Shown one piece after another: positions 1 through 10,370 of a stretch of 64,000 nt of DNA. The first letter of the stretch is position 1. Each line of letters opens with the position of its first letter. The notes under the pieces were generated by a model. The model had not been told where the DNA came from and did not search any database. It was given only the letters and a program-made list of their open reading frames with translations. Origin of the DNA: Colias croceus (taxonomy: Eukaryota > Arthropoda > Insecta > Lepidoptera > Pieridae); assembly GCF_905220415.1 (NCBI RefSeq), contig NC_059538.1:5084001-5148000 (forward strand). Direction: 5' to 3'. Position numbers and translations under genes: made by a program.

Positions 1-665
1 TTTAAGGTAAGTAATAAATGAGTATTATCGGCTATTATGTTTGTTTCGATAAGTGTTATACTATTTAGTATATATCGGTATTATGTTTATTTCACCATTT
101 TGTTACCTTTTGTCTTTAAAATATTGTGAAATGAAAAATATTTAGAAGAGTTTGAACTAGTATAAAAATCCAAATATGGACAGTCGTCGGTGTCTAATTA
201 TGGAATATTATAAACTTGCTATTATTTCTTTAAAAACTGTATGTAATGTTTGTTTTTAGTAACATACATGCATCAGCAGAGTCAGGAGGTTCTGTTCAAG
301 ACTTCTTTCCATGGATGAAAGTGGAGAAAGTTGAATTAAATGCTTGTTGTATGGGCTCTGAACACATTATGATGTGCTGTTCCAGATGGATCTGGATTTG
401 TGACTTTTGCAAGTAATTACGTAACTCCTTTCATTTATCACAATATGTTATATTCATTTAATTGATCTCAAAGATATTCATTATATTTTTGTCATTGTTA
501 TGTTGATTTTTGCTTATATTCCATATATGGGTACCTATTCCATATTTGGTTACTCTTTTGTGATTTTGTTTTTTGTGTAAGATTTTAATTTGATTACTGA
601 TATATTTTGTTAAAGGCTATTAATTACTACTTATAGATGTATGACTGATCAGTAAAAACAATAAA
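1..665 (+). CDS. 3' end of an unidentified gene: last splice donor, last intron and terminal exon
   Basis: Bases 1-6 (tttaag) are followed at once by a consensus donor gtaagt. An intron of about 250 bp ends in a T-rich acceptor (tttttag) at 258-259. The exon beginning at 260 is open for 51 codons from 261 and stops with TAA at 414-416. The peptide is rich in Cys and Trp near its end (motifs NACCMGSEHIMMCC and WIWICDFCK). An AATAAA signal at 660-665 fits a 3' UTR of about 250 bases. A second frame (from 262) gives only 18 codons, so the frame choice is an inference. I do not recognise the family. The rest of the gene lies to the left of the window. Confidence 0.45.
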
Positions 666-2168
666 CTGATTTAATTTATGTGAAGTTTTATTTTTATATC
701 CCAAAAACAAAATGGTATTCCATATTTGGTTACTTTCCTCTACTGTTTTATTTAATTCGCCATTCAGTTTAATTTATTGGCTTGTGTTAACCATCATTAA
801 GCTTTGTTAGAGAACAACAATTCCAAATTAGATGCATATTAAAGAAGTACCTACCTAGGTAAATATTATTCTACAATGGATACTGTCGTCTCATTTACTA
901 AAAACGTAATTGTAACTAGTCAGAATTCAGAAAGATATAAATGAAATATTCGAAGCCTAAATAAAATAAAGAAGTGACGAAACACATTTTCAATTAAAAT
1001 TCTCTGAAATCTGATTCTGTATCAGTACCTACTCACGCAAACGCGCTGAAAGTAGGTACCTATTTGATGAACGTCTATAGCATATATGACCTATATGAGT
1101 ATTCTGGTTAACGCTAAGTTGTTTTTTCCTGTTACGCCATAGCCATATAAACGTAAGGGACTCATAATAAAATCGTAGTTAAACAAAGTAGGACCCATAT
1201 ACCTTTTCAGTGTGCTATCTATTACCTACACTATTATTGTTCAATCAATAATAAACTTGTCTTCTCTTACGAATTAGGTACGATATAATAATAATTATAT
1301 TCACGTAGATAATGTAAATTAATATTATAAAATTTCTATGCATTTGGTTGAACACGTTATAATAATAATGAATACGGTACCTACTCAAATAAATACAGCG
1401 ATAACAGCGAGGACCGCAGGAGGCACTATATTTTATAATACAGATATTATAACAAATAAAATTCTCATTTTTTGTCTAGATCATTGCTTTTTATTTGTAA
1501 TGTCATAATATTAGGACACGCTATCTAAATATTTAGTTTTTAATAAGCTTTTATAATGTAGAATGAATGCTGTATTGTCATCATAGCGCCATCTAAGCGA
1601 CATTTGGGTGAAACTATGGGTAACTAATATTCTGTAATGGAGTTGAAGGTAAATTAATAAAACGACATTTGTGCATAAAATAATTTATTAAATATATTGA
1701 AAACTCAAGATAAAGAGTTATTTTGGACAGAGAACAGAATTAAAAAGGCAAACATCAAAATTCAAAACACTCTTAAACAATGAAGAATTTTTTATTTATT
1801 TTTTTATTGCAATTAAAATGCCAGTGCTTACTTATTGTTTAATTGAGCAAAATAATGGCATGTGGTGCAAATCTTCATGTGTTTGCAAATCCTAGATAAT
1901 AAAGACTCATTACACTCACATAATAATCACCAAAATAGAATTTGAAGGCAGTGCAACTGTCACCTTAAAATTATGTACCTACCTACTTATGGTTTAATTT
2001 GCATAATATAGATTACGATTATAATATTATTATCAATTCATAAATGTACTTATTTTATGGATAACATGTATGTATGTGACATGACTATATATCAAAATTG
2101 TGCATGTGAATATAAACTTGACTAAATCACAGTACTATATTTAAATGATTTTAAATAACAAACATATA
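417..2168. other. 3' UTR of the first gene, then AT-rich spacer without genes
   Basis: The 3' UTR probably ends just after the AATAAA at 660-665. Beyond that I see no long open frame with family features and no clear repeat family. The one visible pattern is a short direct repeat (tattccatatttggttact) at about 537 and 717, 180 bp apart. Confidence 0.5.
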
Positions 2169-2173
2169 TTAAA

Positions 2174-2668
2174 GGGGTGACAGACGTACGAGTAAGTACG
2201 CGAACTTGTGGCTCGACGACCTTTTTCGCTCGTGTGTCACCCCAAGTACGCGTACTTAAAAACCGTCGAGTAAGTTCGTTGACGATCCAACATGTTTGAA
2301 ATTTTACTCGAAGCCCGCCTTGGCTCGCACGTCTGTCACCGCCGCGAGCCGAGTAAGTACGCGAACTTTAAAACCGCGACTTTAAAGTTCGTACGTCTAT
2401 CAGCCCTTTTACTCTAGAATGTATACATACTTAAAAAGGGCTGATAGACGTACGAACTTAAGTCGCGGTTTTAAAGTTCGCGTACTTACTCGGCTCGCGG
2501 CGGTGACAGACGTGCGAGCCAAGGCGGGCTTCGAGTAAAATTTCAAACATGTTGGATCGTCAACGAACTTACTCGACGGTTTTTAAGTACGCGTACTTGG
2601 GGTGACACACGAGCGAAAAAGGTCGTCGAGCCACAAGTTCGCGTACTTACTCGTACGTCTGTCACCCC
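2174..2668. mobile_element. Foldback/MITE element: nearly perfect 495-bp palindrome with 5-bp target duplication
   Basis: The left arm (2174-2410) and right arm (about 2434-2668) are reverse complements of each other over about 235 bases. The only difference I found is a 2-base indel (gactttaaagttc against gacttaagttc). The loop is about 23 bases. Both ends read ggggtgacagacg inward and are flanked by TTAAA (2169-2173 and 2669-2673), a likely target-site duplication. The arms carry short iterations such as gagtaagtacgcgaactt and aagtacgcgtactt. There is no coding capacity. Near identity of the arms suggests recent insertion or gene conversion. The superfamily is not assignable from this copy. 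Confidence 0.85.
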
Positions 2669-2673
2669 TTAAA

Positions 2674-3369
2674 AGGTAAGAATATCAGAAGTATTTTATA
2701 AATTACGCCTTTCAATAAATAGGGTTACAAAGAAGCTAAAGAGGCTATGTACCAAATTTTAAAGAAATATACATTACTTATTATGAAAGTTATTATAAAT
2801 CTGCTCATCTCCAGGTCACCTGTAATGTAGCGCTTTTCACAAAATATAAATAAACAATATAAAAAAACACTTTTAATTAAAAATTAAAAGTGCTTTTTTA
2901 TAGAAATTATGAAAACACTTTTAAATTAATATACATATTTCAATAAAAAATAATATTTTAATATTTCTTGATTTACAGAATAAGAAGTTTAACACTGACT
3001 CATTTTTTTAAGACTAAGACTTAGATTATAAATTGTCTACACCTGGTGGTGTCATTAGTCAAAATGAACACTTTTTGACTTTGAAACATCTCTTTCTGTA
3101 AATCGTTTTCATGTTTATAATACATACATAACTTAATGATTTGAAACTATAAACAATTTTACAAAAGAAAAATGACTTAGAAATGTGAGATAATTTTGTT
3201 ATGAATTTTCAGTCCTTCACAGCCACAACAAACTTTTATAAAAATAACCTTTAAAATTGATATAATGAGAAATATAAAAATAAATAATAAACATTTGAAT
3301 AGTGATTGTAACACTTACCTATGAAATGAATAACATAGAATGGAATATCCATGGAAAAATGTAAATGAC
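2674..3369. other. AT-rich downstream flank of LRSAM1, probably including its 3' UTR
   Basis: No open frame of note. A small hairpin of AT-rich sequence lies near 2860-2900 (cacttttaatta / taattaaaagtg). I could not settle on one polyadenylation signal for the minus-strand gene. Confidence 0.4.
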
Positions 3370-5469
3370 CTATGACACTACAACTTTAATAATTCTCTCT
3401 ATATGTGTTCTGCACATTGGACATGTACTAATTTCTTTATGAGAACATGTCTCACAGCAACACATATGACCACAAGGCACAAATACAACTTGGGACTTAC
3501 TTTCCATGCATATAACGCACTCCCCATCGTCATTCAAACTTGCATCTGAATCAAGAACCCCCAAATGAGCATTATCATCAGCAGGGGGAGCACTTGCCCC
3601 TGCTACAGTCTGAGGCATATCACAGTTTTCATTCTTAAAGTCGGAATACATTTGTATGGCTTTCAATATATTCTCACGATCAGTGCTCAATGATACACCA
3701 CACTTTAGCAAATCTTCTTGGGTAATATTGACCAAAGACTTATCAGAAAAAATGAATTGCACCAAAAATGGTAAACAATGAATTACACCCTCCTGTAAAA
3801 GGTAGTTAGCCAAAACTGGATCTAATGTCTTGCCAACACTGAGCAAAGATCTTGGAGCAGTATCTAACAGCTTTTGATAACTCCGCAGCCAAAAATCTGT
3901 TTTATAATCACTTTGATTTTCTGCCTCATTCAAAGTTTCCAATAACTGTTTTCTTCTTTTATTTCTTTGGTCAAACAGATCATCTAGCAAATTAACCAAC
4001 TGTATTCTTTGATTAAGAAGCTCATTATAGTTGTACAATACATGCATTTTTTTCTTTTCTTGTTCGATAACACTCAGTCTTGCTAAATGAGATGAAATAA
4101 AAGATATTTCTTGATTCAGACTCCAACTTCTAGCATCTACCTGGTCAAGCAAAGAAGATACCATTGCTTTTTGTACATCTTGATCTTCCAAAAGCTGCTG
4201 CACAAGAACTTCTCGAGACTGGTCCTTAGCACTCAACAACTCAGATAATTTCCCATCAAGATCGGTCTCCTGATTTAAGAGACTTTGTTTTATATTATTT
4301 AAATTATCCTTATAAAACATCTTATGTTTACTCATGGAATAGTTATCTTCTAAAAGATTTTCCATTGCTTTTAAAATATCACATTTTTTGATATTATCAT
4401 AATTTTGTCTTGTTATTTCCAATAAACGATCATGTTCCAATTGCTCATGAGCAAGTTGTTGTTGTATAACTTCAGGTTTACATCTATCATATGCCATAAA
4501 ATTATTTATTAAACATTCAATGTCTTTTTCTTCTCTTTGTATTGTCTGAATGAGTTTCTGTCTTTCTATTTCTTTATATTCTTGAACTCTTGCTATTTCT
4601 ATATCTAAACTGATTTGATCTTTTAAAAGATTTGACAAAACCCTTTCTCTTTGCTGTTGATTAGCTTTATGGATTTTCTTTTCACTGTTTTTCATAGCTT
4701 CTTCTTGTTCCTCCCATGTTATTTTTTGTTTTGTAAAAGGGTCAGGTAATTTGTTACTACTATCTACTGTTGAAATATCTGACTCTCTAGATAATGGTGG
4801 GATATACTCAACATTTGCTTCCTTACAAAGGAACTTCATTATCTCCTCTGTGCCTTTTATAGCTACTGCAGCAGGAGGCACAACATATTGATTGTAATCC
4901 AATTCAATTGATATCAAATTTGTAGCATGACAAAGCTCCACACAGATCTCATTCAAATCCTTATTTTGAGTAATATTTAGTTTTCTTAAACACTTTAAAT
5001 GACCAAGACTGGGATTTAACACTTTCAGTTTATTTGCTGACAAATCTAATATTTTGAGTGCTGTTAGGAATTTAATTTCATCTGGTATTTGCTCAAACAG
5101 GTTATTATTAAGATGGAGTTCAGTAAGACTTGTAAGAAAACGAATATTCTTTGGTAAATGTGTAAAACAGTTGTTGCTAATATTTAAAGCTTTGATCAAA
5201 TATAAATCTGAAAGTTGCCCCCCTTCATTTAACGATTTCAGTCTGTTGTTTTGTAAATACAGTAAATCTTTTCGAAATACTTTGCATATTGAAAATATTC
5301 CAGAAGGCAGCTGTCGAAGGCTACATCCTGATAAATCGAAATCAGGTTCAGGCGATTCCTTAGCTAAATACAATTTTCTTTCCAATACGGCCCTGGAATC
5401 TTGTGAATTGTGTGCGCTTTTATTAAATAACATTATCGTTCGGCTAACGCCCGAAGCAGCGCAACCCAT
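3370..5469 (-). CDS. LRSAM1: LRSAM1-like E3 ubiquitin-protein ligase (LRR, coiled coil, SAM, RING)
   Basis: A single uninterrupted frame of 699 codons, with no intron. Residues about 45-200 form leucine-rich repeats (LYLQNNRLKSL, LDLSANKLKVL). Residues 205-220 carry the family's FLCKEANVEYIPP, close to the FLCKESGLEYYPP of human LRSAM1. A long Glu/Gln/Lys-rich coiled coil runs from about 240 to 530, a SAM domain spans about 545-610, and a C-terminal RING finger starts at CVICMES with PCGHMCCCETC and CPMC. In mammals LRSAM1 ubiquitinates TSG101 and tags intracellular bacteria. Length matches the human protein (about 720). The first Met gives MGCAASGV, a possible N-myristoylation/palmitoylation signal. 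A second Met at residue 13 (MLFNK) aligns better with the mammalian start, so the start is uncertain. A canonical P-S/T-A-P motif for TSG101 is not seen; only GASAPP remains. Confidence 0.93.
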   Translation of the reverse strand: MGCAASGVSRTIMLFNKSAHNSQDSRAVLERKLYLAKESPEPDFDLSGCSLRQLPSGIFSICKVFRKDLLYLQNNRLKSLNEGGQLSDLYLIKALNISNNCFTHLPKNIRFLTSLTELHLNNNLFEQIPDEIKFLTALKILDLSANKLKVLNPSLGHLKCLRKLNITQNKDLNEICVELCHATNLISIELDYNQYVVPPAAVAIKGTEEIMKFLCKEANVEYIPPLSRESDISTVDSSNKLPDPFTKQKITWEEQEEAMKNSEKKIHKANQQQRERVLSNLLKDQISLDIEIARVQEYKEIERQKLIQTIQREEKDIECLINNFMAYDRCKPEVIQQQLAHEQLEHDRLLEITRQNYDNIKKCDILKAMENLLEDNYSMSKHKMFYKDNLNNIKQSLLNQETDLDGKLSELLSAKDQSREVLVQQLLEDQDVQKAMVSSLLDQVDARSWSLNQEISFISSHLARLSVIEQEKKKMHVLYNYNELLNQRIQLVNLLDDLFDQRNKRRKQLLETLNEAENQSDYKTDFWLRSYQKLLDTAPRSLLSVGKTLDPVLANYLLQEGVIHCLPFLVQFIFSDKSLVNITQEDLLKCGVSLSTDRENILKAIQMYSDFKNENCDMPQTVAGASAPPADDNAHLGVLDSDASLNDDGECVICMESKSQVVFVPCGHMCCCETCSHKEISTCPMCRTHIERIIKVVVS

Positions 5470-5861
5470 GTAATTAAATTAAATTGAAAAATTACTCAAA
5501 ATGTCACCTTTTCATATGCACCATTGCAGCTCTACCTGGTCTATTTAGATCCTGATTCAATACAATTCTTATGATAATTTTCCAGTCAGTCACTTGAAGA
5601 TATTTCCATTTTAATTTCCTGTTTTCGCAATGTAAAATAATGTAGTTCAGTGTTTGTTTGTTAAAATAATATACCTATTTTTTATTACGAATGTGAAGTG
5701 ACAGTGAAATTGACATATGAATGACACTTGGCGTCAATTTGACATTGTCATATTATGTCGATTGACATTTCAACTTTTTTGGTCATCAGTTTTGATCAAA
5801 GACGTCTAAGTCTTTGGTTCTGATATGTTTTGATTGAGAAAAGTTTGGAAAAATATCGATC
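5470..5861 (-). promoter_or_regulatory. Probable LRSAM1 5' UTR and promoter region
   Basis: This is the AT-rich stretch directly upstream of the LRSAM1 start codon. Several tgaca/tgtca motifs cluster at about 5699-5770 (gtgacagtgaaattgaca, caatttgacattgtca). No TATA box is convincing. Assignment rests on position only. Confidence 0.3.
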
Positions 5862-5935
5862 AGAAGGAGGGATTCGAACCCGTGTCATTCGCCGTACCTG
5901 TCGGCCATCCACGATTCAGCGTCAGCAATAGAATT
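5862..5935 (-). repeat. tRNA-derived SINE fragment
   Basis: On the minus strand the sequence holds a pol III B-box-like string (cacgggttcgaatccctcct) preceded, at tRNA-like spacing, by ggatggccgacaggtac. That layout fits the head of a lepidopteran tRNA-derived SINE, but the copy is too short and divergent for a true tRNA gene; I see no acceptor stem. Confidence 0.4.
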
Positions 5936-6245
5936 TGTTTAGGTTTTGTGTGCCTACATTGAATGCTATAAAACGTAAAAATTTAATGGTTTTAATTATT
6001 AATTTTCTATTAAATATTCTAGGCATAACGTGTATTACCGAATAATTTCATTTTATTTCATTTAAATTTTTCATTTAAATCTTCATTTCACTGAAACATT
6101 TGTTGTGTCTTAATGGATTGTGTACGGAAATGAAACATTTTTTTCTTCATATTAATTATATTTATTTTTATACACGTAACTACTTAACTATTAACTAAAA
6201 CTTATACAAAAATATACTTTACTAGTTTATTGTTAACAATAGGTA

Positions 6246-9200
6246 TTATCTGTCATCAAAATGTATTTCTTTATCATACGGATGATATAGCTTCGTGTTA
6301 GAATTTAACCATTTTGTTTGCGATGGCAGCTCAGACTCTTTGGAATTATGTAATATATTTAAGTTTGGCGAGACTGCAACATTATCGTATGGATCGTAAC
6401 CACCATTATATCCATAACTATAATTATTATCATTGTAGTTTTTTATCTTTTCAGTATTATCAAAATATGGACTTTTGCTTCGTGGAGACTGCAATGCATG
6501 AATGTTTTCTTGGTCATGTTGATATCTATTTTCATTATATTTCTGTTTCATGTGTTGAATCAAATTGCGATCCATAATATGATAATCATTTACATAGTCT
6601 TCTTTTTGCTTATCGGTATATTCAGTTCCTTCCTGTGATTTTTGAAGGAAATTCTTAGGGAATGCTTCCCGTCCATTATTTAAATGCTTAACTGTGTATG
6701 GTTGGTAGACATCGTGGTATTGCATTGAACCCGGTATGACATACTCATGCGGATTTGATGGTACTGTACTGCGTCCGTAATCTAATTTACGAGCATCAGA
6801 TGGATCCATATTATTCCTTATTTCACCAGAAAACTTATATACGTCATCAATGTATTCATTTTCATCCCTGTTTCCTCTAACAACAAGCATTCCACTAGGA
6901 GAATTTTCTTCATTATCAGTGTATTGAGGTACAGCGTATAAATTATTTATTTCCTTAACAACTCCAAATCCATGAACAGGCATTGGAGGCACACTTTCTT
7001 TCGTTTTACTAAAATCATTAAACTTATCAATGTTGGAAAAGTCATGCAAATTATATGTTTGTGCAGCAGGTAGCTTTATAGCGACGGCTTTACCTTGATG
7101 ATATCCTATTCCTCGTCCCTCGAAAGGTTTGTTTTTGTTAGGTTTCTTCGCAGCCGGAGGAGGTTTTGAAGTATCGCTATCTAAAAATTTATCGGAGTCC
7201 GCATCACAGTACATTTTATTTAGCTTTTGCGTGTCCTTTTGCGACAGGCCAATCCTCTGACCGATTTCAGCTCCTCTCTAAAACAAAAAGTTTGTTAATG
7301 TACTTTTCAATAAAAACGTAATAAGCTATTTCACAGTAATAATGAATAAAAGATTTTATGATTATACATAATTACATAAAATATTGTCACCTGTTTAGGC
7401 ACGAGTGTGTCTTTCCCATTGACAGAGAAAGCTTTTCGGCTATAATGCAGAACACTTTCGTAGTCGTAACCGACGCCAAAGTCGGACACCGCAAACGAGT
7501 TGTATTTGCGAAAATTGTGTCTTGTCGCTGGAACAGATAATCAAGTTTTTGATTGTATATCTTCTCATAATTATGAGCTAATTGACGGCATGATAATTTA
7601 ATATAGTAGAAAGTAAAAAAAATATTCTGGTGATGTTAACATTAAAATTAAAATAACGATCTACCTACATTAGTAAAAAAAGTTACTTAACTATCTATAG
7701 AAAAAAAAACTTTTAATAAATATAAGATCATAATGTAAATAAACAATAGATTTAAGAATTAGTATTCTAAGCATCTATTATATCGGAATAAACTATCGCT
7801 GACACAATAACCTTGATCCACCCGTTATAATATTCTATATCCAACGAGCGACCCGTTATTTTATATCTGTTAGAAGCAATTATAAGAATACCGAGCGAAC
7901 CAGTATGAGAAAATATTATAGATTATTCTGTTAGAGATCTACTATGTACTTTGAATGATGTTCTCCCACAATACATCGATGAAGTCATCTCTATCAGGAC
8001 TGCTCTGCATGTGGTAAAAGCCAAGGGTATGAAGTAGCTCGTGTACCACAGTTCCGTGTCTAAAACATCCACGGCCTACTGGATGCCGACCAGACAAGTT
8101 CAGCACTTGGTAACCCCCTTGATAGCCAACTTGAGAGAAGCAGCCGCGTCTACTACCCTGAAATATAATCGAAAATATTTATTGCAACGGGTGATACGGA
8201 AATTTGAATTAAATTAAGTCGTTTTCACTTACCTGAATAACAACAGCATCACGATCGCCTTTTTTGTAAGGTGTGAACTTTACGCAGGACGCTTGCGCTA
8301 AATCAGCAATACCGTCTTCTATAGCTTGTACTTGATCTAGATCTAAAAGTAAAGAATAACCCATTTATATATTAAAGAATTATATGCGTAAATACACGAA
8401 CACGATTATAAAGTCTCATGAAATATATTTAAGTAGCTCTACAATATTTTTATTTCTATTCTATAATTCACTAATAGCAAAATAGTAAAACTTTTTAAGT
8501 TTTTAACGACGAGAGTCTTACTTAAAACGTGTTCAAATTTTAACACCAACGCAAGCCAATTTCAAACAACAATCCCCAACCCTATTTACTTACTAAAATG
8601 TTCTCGTTGAATGAAGTAAATGACTTCATTATTAGGCCACCGTTTGGTGCTGTCCGCCAGTCCGTTCCGGGCGAGACCCTCCACAACGTTAGTGACAATC
8701 ATACGCCGTTGCCGATCGTTTAAGATAAGATCTCCTTCGAATTTCCCGCTTTCTTCCCATGCATTATCTGATGCTGGTTCGTCTTCATCGAAGTCTGCTT
8801 CCGGGTTACCTTTAAATACATTATTATTCCTAAAGCTTTTGTTCATTGAAGGATTCTTTGCTATTTTGTTACTTTGAAGCGAAATTTTATTTTCCTTTTT
8901 ATTACTTAAGTATAGTAATATTAGTTTTTAGATATATCCGATAATAATTACCTCATAGAATTTAATGACTTTAAATATTTAATATGGACAATTTCACTTT
9001 ATGCTGAATTTTTTACAATTATTTTTAGCAAGGGCCAAAGGATCAGGGCCTAAATGCATATAATTAAGTGATATAGAGACAAGATAGCAACGTCCTACCG
9101 AGTAACGGTTATTGTAGATTTGAACTTAATAAAATGGAGCACAGGTAAAATTTTAAACAAGCACAGAAAACACAATTACCTGGATATACAAATATAAGAA

Positions 9201-9343
9201 ATACCAAACTTACTTTTAAGATTTTGATCTAATTGTGATGTCTCTTTTAAAAAGTTCTCAAAATCTTCTATTTCACTTTCGGACATCGATTTACACTTAA
9301 TTATAAACACACACAATAAAACAACACAGTTTATCCACTTCAT
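6246..9343 (-). CDS. Astacin-family (M12A) zinc metalloprotease with long disordered C-terminal tail
   Basis: Six exons, all with GT..AG sites and compatible phases: 9214-9343, 8594-8860, 8233-8342, 7950-8157, 7391-7527, 6246-7277, giving 627 residues. The start is the ATG that opens a signal peptide (MKWINCVVLLCVFIIKCKS). The propeptide holds FEGD (84-87), the aspartate-switch motif of pro-astacins, and the mature domain probably begins near KRWPNN. The zinc site is HELLHTLGFYH at about 209-219, with the catalytic Glu at 210. The Met-turn reads SVLHY (about 263-267), so its usual methionine is leucine while the Tyr ligand is kept. After the catalytic domain (ending near KMYC) come about 310 residues rich in Asn, Tyr, Asp and Pro, without a CUB, EGF or other recognised domain. 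A secreted protease is inferred. It is a tandem paralogue of the gene at 10371-12480 on the same strand. Confidence 0.88.
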
Positions 9344-10370
9344 TATTCAAAAATAAAACTTATTCAAATTTTAAATATTTAATAGATGCGCAATATAGTT
9401 CTGCTATCAGCTTTTAGTCGCAAGTTTTCGAAAAAAGTATGTCATATTAACGGTATACTAATGTCTCGTCGCATTGATATTTTAGTTGAGCTAGATCGAT
9501 TTGACAAAAAATGTACAGCACTGCGAATTTTTTCGTGACAAAACCCATCGAGGTGGGTCTGGAATTAATATAGCTTTGAATACAACCATTTCACAAGGTG
9601 TAAGCGCACTACTGCAGCGGTGACTTGCGACAGTGAGCGTGACACAAACGGACTACGCCTACCATGCAAGAATTAATTGCCAAATTCTCTGCACCATTTA
9701 CTTTATCAACAGATACAACCTTGATTTCGATAATTCTTTTTGCTCTATTTATAAAAAATATATCATACAGAACCAAAAGCAGGTCTTTGAACAATTTAAC
9801 CAAGTCAAGGTCCGTCCGAATTAGGATTGCAATTTCCGTGTAATGTTTAATAACTAAATTGCAAATATTGAAAGAATTTTCTTTAAACAATTTTTGTATA
9901 AAATCAAAATAATAAAATGAAGATTTGAAAATGAAAGGGCGTTATATCTAATAAGTATTAGTAATGATGAATTATGTTGATATTATTAAATGAGACTTAC
10001 ATCAATAGCTTTACAACTTATAATAATAATGATGGATGCAATAATTATTAATTTGTTAGGTATATTAATAAACAATAAGAGCACATTGTTGCAACTTTTA
10101 TCGGCAATGGACACGCTTTCACCACAAATTGGCAAATTAAACGAGTGAATTGTATAGAAACATAAAAAAGCAATATAAGCTTACGTTAATCGGAATAAAA
10201 GGAAAGTTGCAAAATACAAATAGACTAAGTAGATCAACACGAAACGTTTAATACGAAAAACGTAGATAACTAGAGCAGACGGCCATTATATAGCTATTTT
10301 TTATTATATATGTTAAATCTATACACATTGAAATATTAAAAAAAATAACACTATTTCAACTTCTTTACGA
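9344..10370. other. Intergenic spacer between the two astacin genes
   Basis: It contains the presumed promoter of the 627-residue astacin (AT-rich, no decisive TATA box) and the presumed 3' UTR of the 275-residue one. Two opposed frames of 60-90 codons near 9600-9890 have no family features and look like chance frames. Confidence 0.4.

Noticed and set aside
5054..5473. 139-codon plus-strand open frame
   Set aside because: It lies antisense to the LRSAM1 leucine-rich repeats and has no family features.
9609..9890. Opposed frames between the astacin genes
   Set aside because: They have no start context, domain or splice support.
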